From Capnocytophaga stomatis (GTDB taxonomy: Bacteria > Bacteroidota > Bacteroidia > Flavobacteriales > Flavobacteriaceae): DNA of 64,000 nucleotides. Below the pieces are notes generated by a model, which saw nothing but the letters and a program-made list of their open reading frames with translations, searched no databases and was not told the origin of the DNA. Each line of letters starts with the position of its first letter. Within the stretch, counting starts at the first letter, position 1. The position numbers and the translations under genes were made by a program. The DNA lies in the NCBI RefSeq assembly GCF_002302635.1, contig NZ_CP022387.1, positions 558,001-622,000 on the forward strand, in the 5' to 3' direction. Positions 27,438-38,000 of the stretch are shown piece after piece.

Positions 27438-30400
27438 ATGATAAACTTATTAAGAAAATCTGGACGTACAGGTACGAGATGGATTTTGCTTGCGTTGCTT
27501 ACACAAGGTTTTTGGACAGTCTCTGCCTCTGAAAAAATTGAGGCTACATCCACAAACATTCTTGTTCAACAGCAAACAAAAAAAGTCAGCGGTACTGTAG
27601 CCGATGCTTCTGGTGTTCCTCTACCAGGAGTTAGTGTTTTGGTAAAAGGCACAAGCGTTGGGGTGGCTACTGACTTCGATGGTAACTTTGAAATTAATGT
27701 TCCTGAGGACAAAACTGATTTGGTGTTCTCATACATCGGGTTCAAGGAACAAACTGTTAAAGTTACCAAATCGCAATCAGGTTTGAAAATTGTTCTGCAA
27801 GAAGAAGTTATGGAACTTGAAGGTACCGTGGTTACAGCCTTGGGTATCAAACGACAAGAAAAAGCCCTGAGCTACAACGTACAACAAGTAAAATCAGAAG
27901 AGCTTACTCGTGTAAAAGATGCTAACTTCGTAAACAGCCTTAACGGTAAAGTTGCTGGGGTTAATATCCAAAAGAGTTCTTCCGGGGTTGGAGGACAAAC
28001 TAAAGTGGTAATGCGAGGAGCAAAATCTATTTTGGGGGGAAACAACGTTCTTTACGTAATTGATGGTGTTCCTATGGGAGAAAACACTAACAGAGAGCGT
28101 GGTGACCAAAGATTTGGAACGCCTGCTTCTTCAGAAGGAATTGCGGACTTCAACTCTGAAGATATCGAAAGTATTTCCGTGCTTACAGGTCCTTCGGCAG
28201 CAGCGTTGTATGGTGCTGCGGCTGCTAATGGTGTTATCTTGATTAACACTAAAAAAGGGAAAGAAGGAAAAATGAAAGTAAATCTTTCTTCTTCAGTGGA
28301 GTTTTCAAACCCACTTATTTTACCTGAATTCCAAAATACGTACGGAACGAGTGATTCATTCTTTTCTTGGGGAAATAAATTAGATACTCCTTCTTCTCTT
28401 GACCCTAAGAAATTTTTCAATGTAGGAACAACTTATAACAATGCATTGAATTTTTCTGTAGGAAATAAGCAAAATCAAACTTTTGTTTCTGCTTCTTCCA
28501 TCACTTCGGAAGGTATCGTTTCTAACAACCAATACAGAAGACACAATGTGCTTATCCGTAACACGTCATCTTTCTTGGATGATAAGTTAGAATTGGATGT
28601 ATCGGCAAGCTATGTTCGTCAATTTGAGAAGAATATGATTTCATTTGGAGAATATTTCAACCCAATAGTAGGTGTTTATTTATTCCCAAGAGGAGAAAAC
28701 TTTGAATGGATGAAATCATTTGAATTGTACGATATAGAAAAAGGGTACAACGCTATCCAGAATCGTATCCCCGGAGATTTAGGAAAAGACGTTCAAAATC
28801 CTTATTGGATAATGTACAGAAATATTCGTCCAAAAGTAAGAGACCGTTATATGTTCTCAGGGCAGTTGAAGTACAACATCTTGAAAAACTTGAACATAGC
28901 CGGGCGTGTACGTTTGGATAATACGTATTCAAAATCAGAAGACAAACGATATGCAGGTACTTTGGGAGCTTTTGCGAAAGAAAAAGGACGATACGCATAT
29001 TCACAAGGAACATTCAAGCAAAAATATGCAGACTTGATTATGAATTATAACACAAGTTTTGCAGATGATTTCAACTTGGTTGTGAACGCAGGTACTTCAT
29101 TTGAGGATTATGACAATAAAGGCAAATCATACAGAGGTGAAATAAAACACATTGCCAACAAGTTCTTTATTGCTAACACTGATACAAGTACAGCGGTAGT
29201 TTCTGATGAAGGAGGAAACGACAGACGTAGAAATATTGCAGTTTTTGCATCTGCAGAATTAGGATGGAAATCAGCTCTTTACTTAACTCTTACAGGGCGT
29301 AATGACTGGGCTTCTCAGTTGGTAAACAGTGACGAAGAAAGCATATTCTATCCATCAGTAGGGGTTTCTGCTGTTATTACGGAGTTATTATCTCCCGAGA
29401 CAAAAAACAAGTTATACCCATATTTAGGCTTTGCTAAGGTAAGAGCTTCATTTACAGAGGTAGGTTCTCCTATCAGCGTGACAGGAATTACTCCGGGAAC
29501 AATTACCAAAAAAATTGAAGGAGGAAGCATAAAGGCAAATGATTTTTATCCATTAACAGCACCTTTAAAAGCTGAAAGAACTCGCTCTTATGAAGTAGGT
29601 ATCAGCACAAAATGGTTGAAAAACAGACTTTCTTTAGATGTAACAGCCTACAAATCTAACACTTACAATCAGTTGTTGTTGGCCGGATTACCAAAAAGTT
29701 CTGGATATCAAACAATGTATGTTCAAGCAGGGAATGTGGAAAACAAAGGTTTGGAAATTGCCTTAGGATACAATCAGGAAGTGACAGATTTCAACTTTGG
29801 TACGAACGTCACTGCTACAGCAAACCAAAACAAGATTATCCGATTGGCTTCAGGAATTCCTAACCCGTTTGATGCTTCTTCTCCGATTGATATAACGGAA
29901 ATGACCGTAGGTAATTTCTATTTAAGAGAAGGAGGTAGCATAGGAGATATTTATGCAAACGATTGGATTAAAAGAGACCAATACGGATTGGTTGATATTT
30001 CAAGCGGAACAATTGCTACTGAGGCAACTGAGCCTTATATGTTAGGGTCTGTAAATCCTGATTGGTTATTAGGATGGCAAGGAAACTTAGGATACAAAAA
30101 TCTATCTTTAAATTTCTTGTTCAAAGCCAGATTAGGCGGAGTTGTAGTATCAAAAACTCAACAAGCTTTGGATTACTACGGGGTTTCAAAAGCAAGTGCC
30201 GATGCACGTGATTTAGGATATGCTCAATTAGGAAGCTTCAAAGTAGATCCAAGAGCTTACTACAATGCAATCAACACATTAGATGCTTATTATACTTATT
30301 CGGCTACGAATGTTCGTCTGCAAGAAGTGAGCCTTACATACAGTTTCCCTAAACAAGCATTGGGCAAAACATTCTCTGATTTGAGTATCTCATTGATAGG

Positions 30401-30542
30401 GAATAACTTATGGATGATTTATAACAAAGCCCCTTTCGATCCTGAATTGGCTTCAACTACAGGTACATTTGGTCAAGGATATGATTATTTTATGCTTCCA
30501 AGTTTAAGAAGCTACGGATTAAGTATAAAAATGGGATTTTAA
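27438..30542 (+). CDS. SusC/RagA-type TonB-dependent receptor, glycan locus 1
   Basis: Outer-membrane transporter of a SusCD pair, 1034 residues. A signal peptide (about 1-31) is followed by the carboxypeptidase-regulatory-like domain (about 50-125: GTVADASGVPLPGVSVLVKG), the plug (VMRGAKSILGGNNVLYVIDG and LTGPSAAALYG), and a 22-strand barrel ending in an aromatic residue (SIKMGF). It should import the oligosaccharide freed by the GH18 enzyme of the same operon with TonB energy. The first 160 residues are nearly identical to the SusC of locus 2 while the rest diverges. SusD follows after 18 nt. Confidence 0.95.
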   Translation: MINLLRKSGRTGTRWILLALLTQGFWTVSASEKIEATSTNILVQQQTKKVSGTVADASGVPLPGVSVLVKGTSVGVATDFDGNFEINVPEDKTDLVFSYIGFKEQTVKVTKSQSGLKIVLQEEVMELEGTVVTALGIKRQEKALSYNVQQVKSEELTRVKDANFVNSLNGKVAGVNIQKSSSGVGGQTKVVMRGAKSILGGNNVLYVIDGVPMGENTNRERGDQRFGTPASSEGIADFNSEDIESISVLTGPSAAALYGAAAANGVILINTKKGKEGKMKVNLSSSVEFSNPLILPEFQNTYGTSDSFFSWGNKLDTPSSLDPKKFFNVGTTYNNALNFSVGNKQNQTFVSASSITSEGIVSNNQYRRHNVLIRNTSSFLDDKLELDVSASYVRQFEKNMISFGEYFNPIVGVYLFPRGENFEWMKSFELYDIEKGYNAIQNRIPGDLGKDVQNPYWIMYRNIRPKVRDRYMFSGQLKYNILKNLNIAGRVRLDNTYSKSEDKRYAGTLGAFAKEKGRYAYSQGTFKQKYADLIMNYNTSFADDFNLVVNAGTSFEDYDNKGKSYRGEIKHIANKFFIANTDTSTAVVSDEGGNDRRRNIAVFASAELGWKSALYLTLTGRNDWASQLVNSDEESIFYPSVGVSAVITELLSPETKNKLYPYLGFAKVRASFTEVGSPISVTGITPGTITKKIEGGSIKANDFYPLTAPLKAERTRSYEVGISTKWLKNRLSLDVTAYKSNTYNQLLLAGLPKSSGYQTMYVQAGNVENKGLEIALGYNQEVTDFNFGTNVTATANQNKIIRLASGIPNPFDASSPIDITEMTVGNFYLREGGSIGDIYANDWIKRDQYGLVDISSGTIATEATEPYMLGSVNPDWLLGWQGNLGYKNLSLNFLFKARLGGVVVSKTQQALDYYGVSKASADARDLGYAQLGSFKVDPRAYYNAINTLDAYYTYSATNVRLQEVSLTYSFPKQALGKTFSDLSISLIGNNLWMIYNKAPFDPELASTTGTFGQGYDYFMLPSLRSYGLSIKMGF

Positions 30543-30560
30543 TTTAATAAAAGTAGAAAA

Positions 30561-32186
30561 ATGAAAAAAATAATATTCGCATCTTTACTGCTTTCGGCTG
30601 CAGTTGGGTGTACATCTGATTTTGAGGAAATAAACACAAACGTTTATGGAGTTACAAAATCTGATGAGGCAAAAGACGGTATTTCATACGGAGCTCCTTT
30701 TGTGAAAATGCAACAATTGGTAATTCCTATAGGACCTCCTGAGGCAACCACCGGACCGGGTAATGCCCTACAAAATACCGATTTGATTTCATCAGGAAAC
30801 TACATTGGTTATTTCGGAAATAACAACAACTGGGGATTCAGAATAGAACCTTCTTGGAACTTTGAAAAAGGCAGGATGAACTACGCATACGAGAATTTTT
30901 ATTCTAATTTCTTCCAACAATGGGTTGAAGTAAAAAAAGCCCTTGGCGATTCGGAGGATTTGCGTGATAAACAGATAGTTGCATTAGCAGATATCTTAAA
31001 AGTAACTGCTTGGCTTAGAGCTACTGACGTTTTTGGTCCTATACCTTACACTTCGGCAGGAAACGGCGATATCAAACCTAAATTAGACAGCCAAAAAGAG
31101 GTTTATTATGCAATGCTTTCCGATTTGGAAAAGTCATTGGCAGTTATTAGCTCAGGCGGAAATATCCTTTCTTCTTATGACAATGTATATAACGGAGATT
31201 TATCAAAATGGGCGAAGTTTGCTAATTCTTTGATGTTGCGAATCGCTGTCAGAATGCATTTTAATGACCCACAAAAAGCCTCTGAATACGTGGCAAAAGC
31301 ACTTACAGGAGGTGTAATGGCAGATGTTTCGGATGAGGCAAAAATGGGAAGCACAAGCAAAATGAAGTTATTAAACCCAATGATGGCTTCGGTAGAGGAA
31401 TATGCTGAAACTCGTATGGGATTCACCATATGGTACTACTTAGCTGTATATGATGACCCTCGAATTGAAAAATATTTCACAAAAGGCGAATACAACGGAA
31501 GAGAGAGTTACTACGCCGTTGTTCCTACATCAGACAGAGCTAAACAAACAGGAGAAAATACAGCTGAATTTGCCTCTAAACCCAAAATTAACGAAAGTAC
31601 GCCTGTTTACTGGATGCGTGCTTCCGAAATCCTATTCTTAAAAGCAGAAGCAGCTTTATATAGCTTAGGAGGATTAACTCCGACACAAGCTAAAGATTTT
31701 TACGAAGAGGGAGTGAAAATGTCGTTTGCAGAAAACGGGCTTCCTCTTGCTGATGCAGAAGCGTACTTGCAGAAAGAAGCTAAACATCAAGCCATTCCTG
31801 GAAATTGGTATGTTAGCTATACAGCAGATATTTCTGAAAACAACGTTTCTCCTAACTGGGAACACCGTTCAGGAAGTCGTACATTACAGGAACAACAGCT
31901 TCAAAAAATCATCACTCAGAAGTATTTGGCTATGTATCCTAACGCTGTGGAGGCTTGGACAGAGTACCGAAGAACAGGTTATCCGCTTATATTAAAATAC
32001 AAAGACACAGACGCTCCTGCCAGAATTAACTGCCCTGATTGCTTTACCCCTGAGCGTTTCAAATATTCAGAAGATGAATACCTGAAAAACCCGAATTTAG
32101 CGGAATTGCCGTCGCTTTTGGGAGGAGAAGACCAAGGAGGAACAAAACTATGGTGGGTACGTCCTAACAGACCACAACAACGATAA
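30561..32186 (+). CDS. SusD-like surface lipoprotein, glycan locus 1
   Basis: Lid and glycan-binding partner of the upstream SusC, 541 residues. The lipobox is SAAVGC, followed by TSDFEE, which fits a surface-export signal with acidic residues. TPR-like helices of the SusD fold are seen (FANSLMLRIAVRMHF) and the conserved C-terminal part ITQKYLAMYPNAVEAWTEYR with RRTGYP. The FEEINTN start places it with the SusD-like_2 type. The GH18 gene follows after 21 nt. Confidence 0.94.
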   Translation: MKKIIFASLLLSAAVGCTSDFEEINTNVYGVTKSDEAKDGISYGAPFVKMQQLVIPIGPPEATTGPGNALQNTDLISSGNYIGYFGNNNNWGFRIEPSWNFEKGRMNYAYENFYSNFFQQWVEVKKALGDSEDLRDKQIVALADILKVTAWLRATDVFGPIPYTSAGNGDIKPKLDSQKEVYYAMLSDLEKSLAVISSGGNILSSYDNVYNGDLSKWAKFANSLMLRIAVRMHFNDPQKASEYVAKALTGGVMADVSDEAKMGSTSKMKLLNPMMASVEEYAETRMGFTIWYYLAVYDDPRIEKYFTKGEYNGRESYYAVVPTSDRAKQTGENTAEFASKPKINESTPVYWMRASEILFLKAEAALYSLGGLTPTQAKDFYEEGVKMSFAENGLPLADAEAYLQKEAKHQAIPGNWYVSYTADISENNVSPNWEHRSGSRTLQEQQLQKIITQKYLAMYPNAVEAWTEYRRTGYPLILKYKDTDAPARINCPDCFTPERFKYSEDEYLKNPNLAELPSLLGGEDQGGTKLWWVRPNRPQQR

Positions 32187-32207
32187 AAGTTTAATAAAAA
32201 AAAAGTA

Positions 32208-33305
32208 ATGATGAAACTACATAAAATAATTTTAGGAACACTTGTTACGGCGGTTTCTGCGGTAGGTTGCCAGAAATGGACAGAAACCGAGCGTATTACC
32301 TTTGACAATCAAAACGTGGATAAGGTAGTACACCTGATGGAAGCCGAAACAGAGGAGGACTTAAATCCTCACGTAAGAGAATATTACAAAAAAATCCGTG
32401 AGGAATACCGAAACAAACCCCGCGTGAAGGGATTTGGTTGGTTCGGGAATTGGTCAGGTAAGGGAGATAATCCTCAGAATTACCTACGAGCATTGCCTGA
32501 TAGTGTTGATTTCGTGTCTCTTTGGGGAACACGAGGGGCTCTTTCCAGTGAACAGAAAAAAGACCTCAAATTCTTCCAAGACGTAAAAGGAGGAAAAGCC
32601 CTTTTGTGTTGGATTGTAGAAGACCTTGGTGGTCCATTAACTCCCGTTGGTAAAGAAAGAATGCAATATTGGGTAAATGAAAAAGGTGGAGGAAATTTCA
32701 ATGAAGGAGTAAGAGCCTATGCAAATGCGATTGCTGACACTATTGAAAAATACAATCTTGATGGATTTGATATTGACTATGAGCCAGGATATGGGCACTA
32801 TGGAGATTTAGCAAATGATGACACCATTGAAGGAGATCACCCAATGCAGATATTTATTGAGACACTTAGTGGCAGGCTTCGTCCGAAAGGAAGAATGCTT
32901 GTAATGGATGGAGAGCCTTATCTTCTTTCAACAGAGACTTCCAAACTAATTGACCATTACATCTATCAGGCATATTGGGAGTCAGGAACAAATTCCGTAA
33001 TAAGAAAAATTACAATGCCTCATTTGGTTGACTGGGAAAGGAAAACCATCATTACTGTTGAGTTTGAGCAGGGTTGGAGAACGGGAGGCATCAGGTATTA
33101 TTACAGTACCCATCCTGAAATCCAAAAAATTAGGGAAGGGAAACAAATTTTGGACTATTCCGTAATGGACTTGCCAAGCGGAAAACGTATAGGCGGTATC
33201 GGAACGTACCATATGGAGTACGATTATGCTAACAAACCAGAGTACAAATGGTTACGCAAGGCTTTGTATTACGGGAATCAAAAATATCCAGGTAATTTTC
33301 AATAA
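32208..33305 (+). CDS. GH18 endo-beta-N-acetylglucosaminidase-like lipoprotein, locus 1
   Basis: A 365-residue lipoprotein (lipobox SAVGC, then QKWTE). The GH18 catalytic motif DxxDxDxE is intact as DGFDIDYE, residues 185-192, with Glu192 as the acid. The small single-domain barrel and its place after SusCD match EndoF-type enzymes that cut the chitobiose core of N-glycans, such as the GpdG enzyme of Capnocytophaga canimorsus and BT_3987 of Bacteroides. A chitinase role is unlikely because no chitin-binding module is present. Whether it prefers high-mannose or complex glycans cannot be seen. Confidence 0.9.
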   Translation: MMKLHKIILGTLVTAVSAVGCQKWTETERITFDNQNVDKVVHLMEAETEEDLNPHVREYYKKIREEYRNKPRVKGFGWFGNWSGKGDNPQNYLRALPDSVDFVSLWGTRGALSSEQKKDLKFFQDVKGGKALLCWIVEDLGGPLTPVGKERMQYWVNEKGGGNFNEGVRAYANAIADTIEKYNLDGFDIDYEPGYGHYGDLANDDTIEGDHPMQIFIETLSGRLRPKGRMLVMDGEPYLLSTETSKLIDHYIYQAYWESGTNSVIRKITMPHLVDWERKTIITVEFEQGWRTGGIRYYYSTHPEIQKIREGKQILDYSVMDLPSGKRIGGIGTYHMEYDYANKPEYKWLRKALYYGNQKYPGNFQ

Positions 33306-33326
33306 TATTTAAAAATGAATTTACGT

Positions 33327-34511
33327 ATGAAAAAAATAATATGGTGCCTCGGGCTACTGATGATTTCATCGTGCCAAGAAGAATTATACGAGGACGAAAC
33401 AAAAAAATTCTTGACCGCTCAGGCTGTTTATTTGGAAACCAATGACCCTGTGCTTAAATATTCGTTAAAAGAGGCTCATTCTGAGGAGGTTGCTATATCG
33501 GTTCGTGCTGTAACGCCTTTGGATAGAGAGACAAGCATTTCCGTAATGGCTGCCGATAAGGCTCAGTTAGACAAGTATAACAGTAAAAACAATACGGAGT
33601 ATACGCTTCTCCCAACTTCTATGTATTCTGTTTCAAATCAGGTTACAATGAAAAAAGGAGAGCTTGTAGGAAAAATCATTCTCAAAATTAATCAGGTTAA
33701 TTTTGGAGATAAAGAAGCTTATGCTCTTCCTGTGAAAATCACATCAGGGAATCCTGCTTCGGTTCAAGGGCGTGATAATGCTATATTGATTATAGAAAAG
33801 GAATTGGAGCCGATTGTAACCAAAGTGTACCGTATGGGCGGATATGAAGCGAGCGTTTCCAATGCTTTTGGAGGTTCAGACATTTCAGTAGAGCAATGGA
33901 CTTTGGAAGCAATGGTTAATCGTTCGAGATACAACGCTGCCAATCGCTCAATAGGCGGAACCAAGAGTGCTGACGGTAATCCTAAAAATGAGATATTTAC
34001 CCGATTTGGGGACGTAACCATTGATCCTAATCAATTGCAGATAAAAACGGGAGCTTCGCAGATAGACATACCCAAAGATAAGTTTGCCGCAAAACCTGAT
34101 GAATGGTACTCTTTGGCGTTTACCTACGACGGAAAAACAACACGAGTTTTCGTAAATGGAGAAGAGGTTGCCGCAAGGGAAATCCGTGACGGAGCATACA
34201 CCCTCAACGGACTTTGGATAGGTGGAGCAAATGAACTGATAAGAGAGGTACGCTTCTGGAAAAGAGCCGTTCCAGCCAAAGAATTGAAGGAAAATTATTG
34301 GAAAGTGCTTGACCCCAAAAAAGCAGAAGGATTGTTGTTCTACTATCCGCTAAATGGTAAAAAATACGACCACGATACGGGCGAAATTACCGAAGATGAA
34401 AGCAAAATATGGGATTGGTCACCTACAAAAGCTCATATGAATAGACCTCAGAGCTCAAGATTTGATGATAATGGGGGGCAAAACTATATTTTCTATCCTC
34501 CTAAAAAATAA
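33327..34511 (+). CDS. DUF1735/LamG surface glycan-binding lipoprotein, locus 1
   Basis: A 394-residue lipoprotein (lipobox MISSC, then QEELYEDE, a strong acidic export signal). Residues about 25-155 form a DUF1735 (BT_3987-like N-terminal) beta domain (SKNNTEYTLLPTSMYSV). The second half is a concanavalin-like LamG fold (EWYSLAFTYDGKTTRVFVNG and REVRFWKRAVPAKELKENY). It probably holds glycoprotein at the cell surface for the GH18 enzyme. The ATG at 33327 is chosen because it gives the standard MKKII signal peptide. Last gene of locus 1; a terminator follows. Confidence 0.88.
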   Translation: MKKIIWCLGLLMISSCQEELYEDETKKFLTAQAVYLETNDPVLKYSLKEAHSEEVAISVRAVTPLDRETSISVMAADKAQLDKYNSKNNTEYTLLPTSMYSVSNQVTMKKGELVGKIILKINQVNFGDKEAYALPVKITSGNPASVQGRDNAILIIEKELEPIVTKVYRMGGYEASVSNAFGGSDISVEQWTLEAMVNRSRYNAANRSIGGTKSADGNPKNEIFTRFGDVTIDPNQLQIKTGASQIDIPKDKFAAKPDEWYSLAFTYDGKTTRVFVNGEEVAAREIRDGAYTLNGLWIGGANELIREVRFWKRAVPAKELKENYWKVLDPKKAEGLLFYYPLNGKKYDHDTGEITEDESKIWDWSPTKAHMNRPQSSRFDDNGGQNYIFYPPKK

Positions 34512-34532
34512 TTAACTTTTTGTCAAGAGTTT

Positions 34533-34577
34533 AAAGCTACTGCAAACTTGATTTGGTTTGTAGTAGCTTTTTCTTTT
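34533..34577 (+). terminator. Terminator of glycan locus 1
   Basis: A 15-bp stem with one G-T pair (AAAGCTACTGCAAAC with GTTTGTAGTAGCTTT), loop of 8, then a T-rich tract. Confidence 0.85.
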
Positions 34578-34891
34578 TTATCTCTTTAGATATTTTATTT
34601 CACCAAAATACAATTGAAAGATTTATATTTTTCTACAAATCAATAAGTTTGTTTTTTGAAGATTTTTTCAAATTGGCAGAAAACCTAAAAAGGTTAAAAA
34701 ATATTTATATGTATTTATGTTTGACAAAAATCATTAAGACATCTTTAACCATTTATTTAACAAATTATAATTCAAATAATTAAAACTGATATACAAGAAA
34801 AATATAGAATATTTTGATTGTTAATAATATCTTTTGAAATTAGTAATAATAAAATTTTCTCATAAAAATTTAAAAAAATATATATAAAAGA
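34578..34891. other. AT-rich spacer between the two glycan loci
   Basis: About 310 bases of very AT-rich sequence. A 76-codon open frame (34553-34783) has Phe/Leu/Lys-rich content and no start signal, so I do not call a gene. No transposase or RNA gene is seen. Confidence 0.55.
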
Positions 34892-34922
34892 TTGTTTTTT
34901 ATTTTTAGATGCCGTACATTTG
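34892..34922 (+). promoter_or_regulatory. Promoter of glycan locus 2
   Basis: TTG at 34892-34894, a 20-nt spacer and TACATTTG at 34915-34922, the same boxes and spacing as locus 1. Downstream both share a TTTTTAAGGGT element and the last bases of the leader. Confidence 0.8.
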
Positions 34923-35061
34923 TTATCATATTTTTTTTAAGGGTTTCACAAAAAAAACAAAGAAAATCGCCTTGGAGTTAAAAACACAAATCTAAAAACC
35001 AAACAAAACTAACAATAATTCAAAACTTTAACAATAAAATTATTAATTTAAAGACGTAGAT

Positions 35062-38000
35062 ATGATAAACTTATTAAGAAAATCTGGACGTGCAGGTACG
35101 AGATGGATTTTGCTTGCGTTGCTTACACAAGGTTTTTGGACAGTCTCTGCCTCTGAAAAAATTGAGGCTACATCCACAGACATTCTTGTTCAACAGCAAA
35201 CAAAAAAAGTCAGCGGTACCGTAACTGATGCTTCTGGTGTTCCTCTACCGGGAGTTAGTGTTTTGGTAAAAGGTACAAGCGTTGGAGTAGCTACCGACTT
35301 CGATGGTAACTTTGAAATCAATGTTCCTGAGGACAAAACCGACTTGGTGTTCTCATACATCGGGTTCAAAGAGCAAACTATCAAAGTTAGCAAATCACAA
35401 TCAGGTTTGAAAATTGTTTTGCAAGAGGAAGTTATGGAACTTGAAGGTACTGTGGTTACAGCCTTGGGTATCAAACGACAAGAAAAAGCCCTGAGCTACA
35501 ACGTACAACAAGTAAAATCAGATGACCTTACTAAGGTAAAAGAAACCAACATCGTAAATAGCCTTAACGGTAAGGTTGCCGGGGTAAACATCCAACGAAG
35601 CTCTTCAGGAGTTGGAGGTGCAACCAAAGTAGTAATGCGTGGTTTGAAATCATTGGACGGAAACAATGGGGTGCTTTACGTGATTGATGGGGTGCCTATG
35701 TTTAACAGACAAAAAGACGGAGCTGGTGCATTCGGTCGTCCTGCCGGAGGTGAAAGTATTGCCGACCTGAATCCGGAAGATGTTGAAAGTATCAACGTTC
35801 TTACAGGTCCTTCAGCGGCTGCCTTGTACGGTAGTGAAGCGGCAAACGGAGTTATCCTAATCAACACCAAAAAAGGTAAAGAAGGTAAGATGGAAGTAAA
35901 TCTTTCAAGCAGTGTTGAACTTGTAACTCCAACTCTTCTGCCTGATTTACAAGACACTTACGGCAGTGTTGGACAAAAAAGCTGGGGTGCTAAGCTTGAT
36001 GCCCCATCGGGTTACAATCCTGCGAAATTCTTCAATACGGGAACAAATATAACCAATGCAGTAACACTTTCTACAGGTACAAAACAAAATCAAACATTTG
36101 TTTCGATGGCACAAACCAATAGCGGTGGAGTTATCCCAAATAATGATTACTATCGTTACAATGTGAATGTAAGAAATACATCTTCTTTCTTAAATGACAA
36201 ATTACATTTGGACGTTAGCGGAAGTTTCATACGTCAAGGAAATCGTAATATGATTTCAGGAGGTGGATATTTCAACCCTCTTGTGGCTCTTTATCTTATG
36301 CCAAGAAGTGTTGACTATCGTGATGTAGAAATTTACGAACGTTACAATGCTGAGCGTGGTATTTATGAAAAATATCAGCCATATCCTGAACAAGTAGGAA
36401 GCTACTTTTCTGAAAACCCTTATTGGGTAGTTAACCGAGAGCTATTCTTGTTTAACAAAAAACGTTATATGATGTCTGCATCATTAAAATATGATATTTT
36501 GGACTGGTTGAACATCACAGGACGTGTTCGTTTGGACAATGACTATGGCGTTAACGAAGAGAAATTCTATGCAAGTACAACTAACTTCTTGGTGGGTTGG
36601 GCTACTGAATTAGGTCCGCACAACAAAGGTAGATACTCAATCAACAACTCAAAAGATGAGCAAACCTATGCGGATATTATGTTAAATGCGAATAAGAGCT
36701 TTGGTGAGGATTTCAGCCTAACTGCCAACTTAGGAGCAAGTTACAATGACCGTTATAGCACCAGCGTTGGAGGTAGTGGAATTCTTATAAACGTTCCGAA
36801 CCTTTTCTCAGCAGCGAATTTTGCATCACAACATTCCGGCGTGGGACAATCATACGGGCGTAATAAAAACGTAGCTATTTTTGCCAGTGCGGAGTTAGGA
36901 TATAAAGGTATGCTTTACCTTTCATTAACAGGACGTAACGACTGGTCTTCACAGTTAGTCAATTCAAAAGAGCCTTCTTTCTTCTATCCATCAGTGGGGC
37001 TTTCAGGTGTGATTACAGAAATGACAAAACTTCCTGATTTTGTGGATTACCTTAAAGTCAGAGGTTCTTACACCGAAGTAGGGTCACCTATCAGCAAAAC
37101 CGGTCTTACTCCCGGAACCATCACACATAGCTTGAATTCAAGTGGTTTAATTGCTAACAGAGTTTATCCTTATCCGGAATTTAAAGCTGAAAGAACTCGC
37201 TCTTTGGAATTTGGTTTGAATGGTAAATTTTTCAACAATTCACTTTCTCTTGATTTAACACTTTATAAATCAAATACATTTAACCAATTCTTTGAACAAG
37301 AATTATCAGCTTCGTCTGCTTATTCAAAATTCTATTTACAAGCAGGAAATGTTGAAAACAGAGGAGTTGAGTTGGCTTTAGGATTCAATAAAGAATTAGC
37401 GAAAGACTTTAACTGGAGTACTTCTTTAACATACTCTCGTAACGTTAACGAAATTAAAGAGTTAGTTCGTGGATATAAAAATCCTTTTACAGGAGAAATT
37501 TTCGACATCAAAGAGGTTAGAAAAGGCGGTTCCATCTTAAGAGAAGGTGGCAGTATGGCAGATATCGTAGTAAAAGGAGTTTTACTTCGTGATGTAAATG
37601 GTGATTTGATAGAAGAAGCTGCTCAATTCAAATTTGATACCACGCAAGAAATCAGATTAGGACGCTCAACACCTGATTTCCAATTAGGATGGAAACATTC
37701 GTTTGCATACAAAGGTTTTGACCTTAACGTACTGTTTAACGGTAGCTTCGGTGGTGTTGTTTTATCAGGAACACAACCATATTTAGATGCTTACGGAGTT
37801 TCCAAAATATCTGCTGATGCTCGTGATGCAGGTGGAGTTTGGGTAAATGGCAAGCAGTATGATACAGAAAAATACTACAATACCATACAAAACTTACCTG
37901 GCTACTACTCATACGATGCAACCAGCGTTCGTTTGCAAGAGGCTTCTCTTAACTATACTTTAGACGGAAAAGTAATCTCTGACAAAATAAAACGCATAAC

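Noticed and set aside
32208-33305. GH18 gene as a chitinase
   Set aside because: A small single-domain lipoprotein inside a SusCD operon with DUF1735/LamG partners fits N-glycan endoglycosidases better; there is no chitin-binding module.
34553-34783. 76-codon frame between the glycan loci
   Set aside because: It overlaps the terminator of locus 1, has low-complexity AT-driven content and no promoter or family resemblance.
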